NCBI GenBank assembly: GCA_030386875.1
Contig: CM059564.1
Span: forward strand, 48,194,075 to 48,258,074
Direction of reading: 5' to 3'
Length of the DNA stretch: 64,000 nucleotides
From: Morinoia aosen
Taxonomy: Eukaryota > Arthropoda > Malacostraca > Amphipoda > Talitridae
How positions within the stretch are numbered: position 1 is the stretch's first letter; each line of letters starts with the position of its first letter. The translations under genes and the position numbers were made by a program. The notes below the pieces were generated by a model. The model was not told the DNA's origin, did not search any database, and worked only from the letters and a program-made list of their open reading frames with translations. Positions 57,409 to 64,000 of the stretch are shown piece after piece.

Positions 57409-57512
57409 CAGCCTAAGTTTTTCGCCAGAGCATGTATGTTTTCCGTCGCCCAAGCAGTTTAATTACTTTAGCGGCGAAAAACATGCATGCGAGAGGCGAA
57501 AAAGTTAGACTG
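57409..57512. mobile_element. foldback hairpin element, family H, copy 3
   Basis: 104 bp. The left arm CAGCCTAAGTTTTTCGCC with GCATGTATGTTTTCCG pairs with GGCGAAAAACATGCATGC and GAGGCGAAAAAGTTAGACTG. The centre is shorter than in copies 1 and 2. Confidence 0.82.
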
Positions 57513-57582
57513 AGTGCTGCTGAGTCAGTAATGCTCATTGGAATTGTGGGCTTAGATGTATAGTAATGATTTATTTTTACTT

Positions 57583-57607
57583 CTTTCTCTCTCTCTCTCT
57601 CTCTCTC
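57583..57607. repeat. (CT)n microsatellite
   Basis: An uninterrupted CT dinucleotide run of about 12 units. Confidence 0.95.
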
Positions 57608-57889
57608 GTGGAGGAGGTTGGAGTACAGTACAACCGAATTCGTGCAGGAGTGTCTTTCTGTTCTATTTTATATTCTTATTCATCTTTCCGTCTCATTGAG
57701 ATGCGTACACCTTTTTTGATAGCGTGGTGAGATGTGGATTTTTTATTATTTGACTCTCGCCAGCGCAGCTGACTTTGCACTGGGTGGATTCGGAGCAAGT
57801 TAGCAAGTAACTCTGATGCACTAGTCAATGCTTGCCATTTTGATGAACTGGTCAGACGGTGCCATGCTTGGCCAGGTTGGGCCTAGTGT

Positions 57890-58022
57890 CATGTGTGCGT
57901 GGTATGTGTCTATGTGATACGAGTGAGATGCACCACCTGTAAGATCTTGTGTGTGTTCATGTGTTTGTATGTGATACGAGTGAGGTTCACCACCTCTAAG
58001 TATGTATGTGTGTGTGTCATGT
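57890..58022. repeat. ~68-bp direct repeat with TG runs, 2 copies
   Basis: GTATGTGATACGAGTGAG, CACCACCT and TGTGTGTTCATG-type segments recur. Confidence 0.8.
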
Positions 58023-58375
58023 ATCTTAATTCTATGGCAAGTCACGCGCGCGCAACTGCCGCCCATAGCGTTGGTTTGTGGCAGTTACCTGATTTCTTCC
58101 GAGTTATGACGGTATGAAAGCAACTGACTTGTGCCACTCTAAAGATGAGTATATTTATTGGTATTGTGAAAGCTTTAGGTATGGGTTTTACAAATCGTTA
58201 AAACATGTTTGTGCTTTATGTACACAAAGTGATTTTTCTTTTCAAAATCAAAATTGCCTATTCCATGCATCTTGAGTTAACTAGAATGCTGTGGCTTCCT
58301 TGCACTACACTGGGTGATGAACCTCTGTCATGCTGAAATGCGCGATATTTATCCTTTTTATTTCGCTGGATAATG
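58023..58375. other. non-coding spacer
   Basis: Nothing recognised. Confidence 0.4.
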
Positions 58376-58572
58376 AGAGCCCTGCCTAGGTCGTGTTATG
58401 TTCGAGGTTACAATAGCCGCGTTATTTATACCTGCTAATTTCGAGGTTACAATAGCTGCGTTATTTATCCCTGCTAATTTCGAGGTTACAATAGCTGAAT
58501 TACTTATCCCTGTTAATTTCGTGCGATAATGAGAGCCCTTCCTAGGCCGCGTTACAAGCCAGGTTACAATGG
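58376..58572. repeat. 47-bp tandem repeat inside a longer duplication
   Basis: Three units of TTTCGAGGTTACAATAGCTG plus TTATTTATCCCTGCTAA are bracketed by two copies of GATAATGAGAGCCC with CCTAGGNCG. Confidence 0.88.
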
Positions 58573-59192
58573 TGTCGCAAGACTGTGCTGGCGTGGGAGC
58601 AATAGTAAAGGGCAGGAACTCTGTTCTTCTTCTGCACTGTGTTGTAATGGTTTGCGCAACTGCGGACGGACTTTTCTGGAGACGATTACGCGATGCGAAA
58701 TTGTTTGGGCTCTCAAGATATTGCCTGTTGTTGAGTTTCTTCGTTCATTAAATTAACTGGGGTTCGAAGGCAGCAACAGCAGACTTGAGGGCCGTGATGG
58801 CAACAGGAAATCGAGCGGACTTCCACAACATGAGCTCGGTTCAAGATAAAAATTTAAGTTGCTTCCATGCACACGACATGCGCTAAATTGGATAGCTCGG
58901 GCTAGTCTTCAGTGATAATTAACTGAATAAACAGACAACTACCGAGAATATTGAGAAGCATTTCTTAAGGAATTCTACCATGGATTGGAACGTATCTGAC
59001 TTGAAATGGACCAGCAGCTCTGCTCTTCTATGCTTCGTTATTGCTTCGCTGCTCTGAACTTCTAAAGTAATTTGACAATTGAGTGTTGCGCTCAAATGTG
59101 AACGTGGATGTCACTAATTTTGACGAGTCGAGAAAAGGGATTTGTGTACACTTGGGCATTTCCGTTCATTACACTGCCTTTGTTGCTCTTAA
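58573..59192. other. non-coding spacer
   Basis: Nothing recognised. Confidence 0.4.
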
Positions 59193-59507
59193 GGAAATGC
59201 GTAACGTAAATGCATGGAAAATAAGGAAATGCGTAACGTAAATATATGGAAAATAAAGAAATGCGTTACGTAAATACATGGAAAATGAGGAAATGCGTTA
59301 CGTAAATACATGGAAAATGAGGAAATGCGTTACGTAAATGCATGGAAAATATGGAAATGCGTAACGTAAATATATGGAAAATGAGGAAATGCGTTACGTA
59401 AATGCATGGAAAATATGGAAATGCGTAACGTAAATATATGGAAAATGAAGAAATGCGTTACGTAAATACATGGAAAATAAGAAAATGTGTAACGTAAATA
59501 CATAATA
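59193..59507. repeat. 32-bp tandem repeat centred on TTACGTAA
   Basis: Ten units of GGAAATGCGTTACGTAAATA plus CATGGAAAATGA. Five units carry TTACGTAA and five TAACGTAA. The A/T variation is confined mainly to that position and to TACATGG/TATATGG/TGCATGG, so the octamer core is otherwise constant. Confidence 0.96.
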
Positions 59508-59633
59508 AATAATCACTGGTGAAACCTATTGGAGGCACTTCCTGTGCCCCATTGCGCGTCTGCTTCTTGTTCGTCGGGGATTATACAATAGTTTCTGAAT
59601 AATTTCAAATTTCGATTTCAACACACCAGTCGA

Positions 59634-59744
59634 AAACCATAAAGATTGTTGAAACTTTTTCAAACGACCCATCGACGGGTCGTTTTGGAACAGGAAAACT
59701 TCAGCACGACCCACCGGTGCGTCGTGCTGCAGTGAATTATTTAA
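59634..59744 (+). mobile_element. TTAA MITE, family P2, copy 4 (half)
   Basis: Only the palindrome-bearing half is present: AACGACCCATCGACGGGTCG at 59663-59682, CACGACCCACCGGTGCGTCG near 59705-59724, then GCTGCAGTGAATTATTTAA as a decayed terminus. Confidence 0.75.
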
Positions 59745-60625
59745 TTCATTTTGCTGCGAAAAACATGCAAGTATTTGCGGTTTACATTTTTCATCGTAGC
59801 CACAAAACTCGCTAATGATGTCCAGGTACCCCGCCGTGTGATTCTATTGAACAAGGGTTTCATTCATGCCCCTTGGTTGGGTAAATTAGGTTAAATATAA
59901 CTGTACACTGAAAACATAGCTTGATAATAGGATGTCCTAGAAGTCGCTGAACTTATTCGGGCCCACAAGTAGCTATACTCAAATGTGTTCATCGTACTAG
60001 ACTTGAGATACAATCTATTGCTGTATCACTTTCGGTAAATAAATTGTTTAAAATTTTAACGTTGCTGCCAGCGGTGTAACTCATCCCTATGGTCCAAAAC
60101 CATGATTTTTTAAACGAGGGGAAAATTCCATAGGTGATCGCTTCAGTGAACACTATTTTTAGGTCTGCGCGAGTATGCTCCATTGCAAAATTATAAGTCG
60201 GTAGCGATGACTGTTCAGTGAGATGTGACTGCAGTGTTTCTTGGCTGAACTTCGCACCCGGAGCCCTAATGACTTTTGCGTTCAATTTTAACGAAATAGA
60301 ATTTCACGAGCGCTGCTTTGATCTCATTGATGCAACAGGTCGTCTTGCAGTTACAGAAAAATTACATGATGTTGGCAATATTTGTTTTGAATGACGTGTC
60401 AACAATCCAAAAATACATAAGTTTTATTATTTTATTCGAAGAAATATGCTCAAGTTAATATAAAAGTGCTTTGTGCGGCGTCTGTTTATCAGTTTTATTA
60501 CGAATTTCTATTTTGATGGCCATCTGTGAGTAGAGTTTTATTGCTCAGATGCTGCGTTATCAGCCTCATGGCACCTGGCTGCGAGAAATGCTCCTCCCGC
60601 GGTGACTCACCAACCAGGACGCTTG
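59745..60625. other. non-coding spacer
   Basis: Nothing recognised. A minus-strand frame of 98 codons at 59989-60285 has no identifiable domain. Confidence 0.4.
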
Positions 60626-61025
60626 GTTCTCGGGGAAGGAAGGATGCTCACCACAGTTTTTCACCACACGAGTACTGTATTCATGATCAGCCTTGGAAAT
60701 ACCTAAGTGTATCATTCCTTCCTGTCTATTATAGGCTGTGAACTGCTCCTCGCTCTCTGACTCATTATGTTGGTTTTCGGGGAAGGAAGGAATGATGGAT
60801 GCTCAGCACTGTTTTTTACGCCAGGAGTATTTTTTTATTCTCTTCACTTAGAAATGCCGAAGTGTATTATTTCTTCCTTTTTATCAAAGGTTGTCTGCTT
60901 GTACCTTTATCGCCTAGGAACCGCCTTGAATATTGTCTTCATTCTCTTCACTTAGAAATGCCTAATTAAGTATTATTTTTTCCTTTTTATCAAAGGTTGT
61001 CTGTTTGTACCTTTATCGCCTAGGA
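60626..61025. repeat. ~105-130-bp direct repeats, 3 copies
   Basis: Shared blocks TTCGGGGAAGGAAGG with ATGCTCA (first two), and TCTTCACTTAGAAATGCC, TTTTTATCAAAGGTTGTCTG, CCTTTATCGCCTAGGAACCG (last two). The final pair is near-identical. Confidence 0.85.
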
Positions 61026-62689
61026 ACCGCGTCTACGGAGAAGCTCCACATCGCCACCGTTGAAGTGCAGCGACAGTTGCATAGCCTTTTCTGGTCTGCT
61101 ATTTAGTTTCCGTTTTTTAGTGGGGCTGCTGGTTCTGTGAATTATGGTTTCTCGATTGGTTGAGTTGTAGTTGACATATACGTTCGTATTGATGTGGTCC
61201 GTCCACCGTTAGTAAATGAGATTTGTTTGTATTCTGCATATGAAAACAACACAGGTGTGCTTCTATCCAATATTTATTGATACGTTTGTCCTTGCGCGCT
61301 CTATTGATCGCTCTCTTTGGTATGATGACTTCATTTCCAACTGGAAGAGTTGTATCAATTGTGGGAACTCTTTTAACATCTGTTAAACTTGCGTACGCAG
61401 TTTGTTTGTGATTATGCAGCGTACGGACCGCAGTTGGGCACCGCTATCTGTTTCATTGATAAACTGTGATTCACTTCTGATTATTTTCTCCAGTTGTGTA
61501 TCCTGTTATTATTGCACTTTTTTGTGTACTCCGTAAATGTTTGAACTTCTTCGAATTTTTTTTTCAGAAGCACGAATGCCTGAACGTTTCTGACTATTGA
61601 TTATATAAAATTATATTATATTATATACGAGAAGTGGTTTTTCTCTCAAAATTGAACGCTTTTTTTCATTTCCAACGATTACGTTAAAATTCGTCGCAGA
61701 ATTTTAAGTTACGGTGGATGGTCCGAAAAATTTTAGTGAAGGCACAACGATTTTTTTTTCAGTAATATTTTGAACCATGTCCGTATTCGACACTGATCGT
61801 ACTTCAATGAAAAATTCCTGAATTTATCCCAGGTAAGGTGATGGATTGATATATTCATTTCTGTTGTGTTTCATTAGTCATCATGATTGAAAAATGTTTT
61901 CAATGTTTTATTCCAAATGTTTCTTTCCAAAGCCGCTTTTATAGTTATTTATATTCTCTTTAATATTTTGATGATGAAGCTTTTCGGTAATGCAACACCG
62001 CTCTGCCACAATTGCCGTTGCTGTAAGTAAAGGAAACTCAAGAAAGTTCCAATTACAGTCAGTTGAAATGGCATCAATTGCAGCGTTCTTCTTTGACGTC
62101 AGAGATACATCAGCTAGGACTCCCGTCTCCTCAATTACGGGAAATATGAGGACATGAGAGCGACTCGTGTGATTTTAGTGCAACTTGAGTATATCAATAA
62201 GAACAACTCAAAAGATCTTTGAGTAACGTATCGTGGCTTCAGTGTAGGTGTGCTCTGAACTGTCATCTCTGGTTACAGAAGGGTTTCTGCACGTACTGCG
62301 CTATGGATAGCTTTGCCATTTATAATTTGCTTGGAATTATTTTGCGTAAGTACGCCAGAAGTCCTGGTGCACTTTCAGTTTTTTATCACTGCATTATGGA
62401 TAGTTTTGCCATTTATAATTTACAAAGATTTTTTTTACGACAGAAGTCCTTCTATAGAAACACTGACTTCATGACTGGGTTCTTGTTTGAAAAAATACAT
62501 AGCGCTGATAAACACGTGCAGGCAAATGACCCCACGAAACTTTTTAAAATTTTCTTGATGTGCTGTTAGTGATGAATTTTCCATTTATCAACTCATCACC
62601 GTCGAAGTCTACAAATCTGCCTCAGAAAGGAATGTTGTACGAAAGGCTAACTAAGGCTAAATTGTTTGGAGACGAATTGTACAAGATAT
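61026..62689. other. 1.7-kb non-coding stretch
   Basis: AT-rich. Contains a TATTATATTATAT simple run near 61612-61625 and a duplicated string ATGGATAGCTTTGCCATTTA near 62303 and 62398. No gene recognised. Confidence 0.4.
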
Positions 62690-63045
62690 CTCGTCAAGAT
62701 TGGTTCAGTATATTACACGACGTGAAAAAACTCTTCGCTTGCGTTCCCTCAAGTCTGTCTCTCGCCTCTAAATATAAAATTCTGTGTTCCTCAAGTCTGT
62801 ATCTCGCCGCTAAACATGAAACAGTCAAGTCCGTCTTTCACCTCTAAAAGTAACTATTGTGGCCAGGTCGGACGCGAATGCTGGACCATTCGCTTGTATT
62901 CCCTCCTCTCTGTCTCGCGCCTCTAAACATAAAATCTTGTCTTCTCTGGCCTCTAAACATAAAATATTGTATTCTCTGCAGTCCGTCTCTCTCGTCTAAA
63001 AAGCAAGTGTTGTCGCCAGGTCGGGCGCGAGTGCTGGACTGCTTG
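62690..63045. repeat. degenerate repeats upstream of and overlapping the candidate exon
   Basis: Repeats of CTCGCCTCTAAATATAAAAT/CCTCTAAACATAAAAT with TTCTCT between (62756-62975), and a ~30-base segment TTGTNGCCAGGTCGGNCGCG plus AATGCTGGAC duplicated at about 62868 and 63010. The second copy lies inside the presumed exon, so its 5' part arose from repeat DNA. Confidence 0.75.
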
Positions 63046-63288
63046 GCCCCGTGGCTGTGCCTGAGCCCGCCCAGGCCGCTGGGCTCGGCGGGGCCGCCTG
63101 ACGCTGCCCTGCACCCCCCGGTGGTGGCGGGTGGCGGCGGTGGTGGTGGCTGGCTCACGCCGCCCCTCCGCCATCACACCAACTCCTCCAACGGCGGCAC
63201 CACCGCTAGCTCTGCCAGTAATAATAATGTGCCCGGTGCCTCCAGCTCTGCTCACGCCGCACACACAAACATGGTCAAGACGTTCCAG
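62982..63288 (+). CDS. candidate first coding exon, yippee-like (YPEL) protein
   Basis: Yippee-like proteins are small (~120-residue) conserved zinc-binding proteins found in nuclei and at centrosomes or spindles of animals. The exon ends with ATG at 63271 and codes Met-Val-Lys-Thr-Phe-Gln, then CAG|GTGGGT (63286-63291). This is the start I recall for insect YPEL1-4-type proteins, whose next residues would be in the following exon outside the window. The ATG context CAAACATGG is a good arthropod initiation site. The same frame is open upstream across a Gly-, Thr-, Ser- and Asn-rich stretch (WLTPPLRHHTNSSNGGTTAS, then SASNNNVPGASSSAHAAHTN), and its third codon positions are mostly C or G in an AT-rich region. 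A 3' splice site TTGTATTCTCTGCAG ends at 62981. The zinc-binding domain itself is not visible, so six residues carry the identification. It could instead be a low-complexity exon of another protein. Confidence 0.5.
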
Positions 63289-63294
63289 GTGGGT
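63286..63294 (+). other. 5' splice site of the candidate exon
   Basis: CAG|GTGGGT, with GT at 63289-63290. Splicing here after a complete Gln codon would be phase 0. Reading through gives stop within seven codons, as expected for intron. Confidence 0.6.
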
Positions 63295-63425
63295 TGCCTT
63301 AGGTCTTAGGGTGTCCTTAACGTAGTCTTAATGTTGCTTTATGATGTCCTTAGCGTTGCCTTAGGCTTGCTTTAGGGTGTTCTTAGGGTTGCTTTAAGGT
63401 GTCCGCAGGGTTGCCTTAGCATTGC
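63292..63425. repeat. ~22-bp degenerate repeat in the presumed intron
   Basis: About six imperfect copies of GTTGCCTTAGG/GTGTCCTTAG/GTTGCTTTAGG directly after the donor. Confidence 0.8.
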
Positions 63426-63584
63426 AGACAACACAGTGTAGCTGGTGCGGTAGAGTTGGCTCCCTAGACTGCCTGGCCCCCGTATCCTCCAGAACTCGCC
63501 ATCCCGCACGCTGGCCCCTCTGCTGACGTGACAATGCCACGTTAGCGTCTTCATTCCACACTGCGGCGACTGCGCGTCTATACA

Positions 63585-63816
63585 CAGGGTGTTGTAGATA
63601 AATCCGACACTTTACAAATAAAAAGGAAATGGCGATTAAAGATTAAAGTTGCATATGCAGGTATCCGAAATTTTATTGAGCAACAGTTCAAGTTACATGC
63701 TGCATTATTTTTTTAATGTAACTGCCTCCAGCAGCGTCGACCTGCATGTACAACTTTCGTTTTTATCCCCCATTTATTTTTTTTTGCCAAGTGTCGGATT
63801 TATCTGCAAGACCCTG
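63585..63816. mobile_element. MITE with long TIRs, TA-type flank
   Basis: 232 bp. Ends CAGGGTGTTGTAGATAAATC (then CGACACTT) and, inverted, AAGTGTCGGATTTATCTGCA (then AGACCCTG). Complementarity continues inward to GCATATGCAGGT / ACCTGCATGTAC, giving imperfect TIRs of ~80 bp. TA follows the right end and CA precedes the left, compatible with a mutated TA duplication (Tc1/mariner-like). No coding capacity. Confidence 0.88.
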
Positions 63817-63859
63817 TAGACTGAGCCTAGCGAGCCATATCGTGGGCCTGGTTCTAGGG

Positions 63860-64000
63860 CAGCGGTTCTTAACCTACGGGGAATTGCGAAGTTGCCAGAT
63901 GGGGAATTTCGTGCATTTGTTTTCACTCGCAAAAAAAAATTCGATATTATTTCAAAATTGAATACATTACATCCAAATGTTGACTTACTTTACAAATGAC
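63860..64000. mobile_element. hAT-like MITE end, cut by window edge
   Basis: CAGCGGTTCTTAACCTACGG matches the terminal sequence of the hAT-like MITE at 24412. The opposite end is not reached before the window stops. Confidence 0.55.

Overview
This is eukaryotic nuclear DNA, most likely from an arthropod with a large, repeat-rich genome. Dense gene packing is absent. The window holds decayed animal-type transposons (a non-LTR retrotransposon ORF2, a Penelope-like GIY-YIG fragment, a Tc1 transposase, piggyBac-like TTAA MITEs and hAT-like MITEs), one tRNA-derived SINE-like unit, intron-type splice signals and very many short tandem arrays. GGTTAGG-type runs also fit insects and related groups. 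Species cannot be read from the sequence. Only one stretch looks like a host protein-coding exon. It lies at the right edge (about 62982-63288, + strand), is GC-rich in an AT-rich background, and ends in Met-Val-Lys-Thr-Phe-Gln followed by a CAG|GTGGGT donor. That is how I remember insect yippee-like (YPEL) zinc-binding proteins starting, so the window is mostly the 5' flank, or upstream introns, of a yippee-like gene. A TATA-type promoter with a downstream splice donor (55959-56386) is a possible but unproven upstream first exon. Layout: 1-1.6 kb is non-coding with an octamer cluster. 1637-3839 is a 5'-truncated non-LTR element (minus strand) with one in-frame stop and a hexamer tail. 4-12 kb is non-coding with a TTAA MITE, a (GTG)12(CTG)27 tract, a 21-bp and a 24-bp minisatellite and a CpG-rich patch. 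12-31 kb is a mosaic of retroposon copies with target-site duplications, TTAA MITEs, foldback hairpins, hAT-like MITEs and a three-layer nest (tandem repeat, then MITE, then Penelope fragment) at 27.8-29.05 kb. 31-49 kb carries a SINE-like unit, a Tc1 remnant nested in a retroposon and several tandem repeats. 49-60 kb has long tandem arrays, including one built on TTACGTAA. 60-64 kb has tandem repeats, the candidate exon and two MITEs. The main results are relational. The 4-bp TTAA target duplication of the main MITE family is shown by an empty site preserved in a neighbouring tandem unit. A ~360-bp retroposon family is defined by three copies with clear target-site duplications and graded 5' truncation. 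A ~113-bp self-complementary hairpin family occurs three times. I see no bacterial operon, CRISPR array, defence locus or other clearly new multi-gene system.
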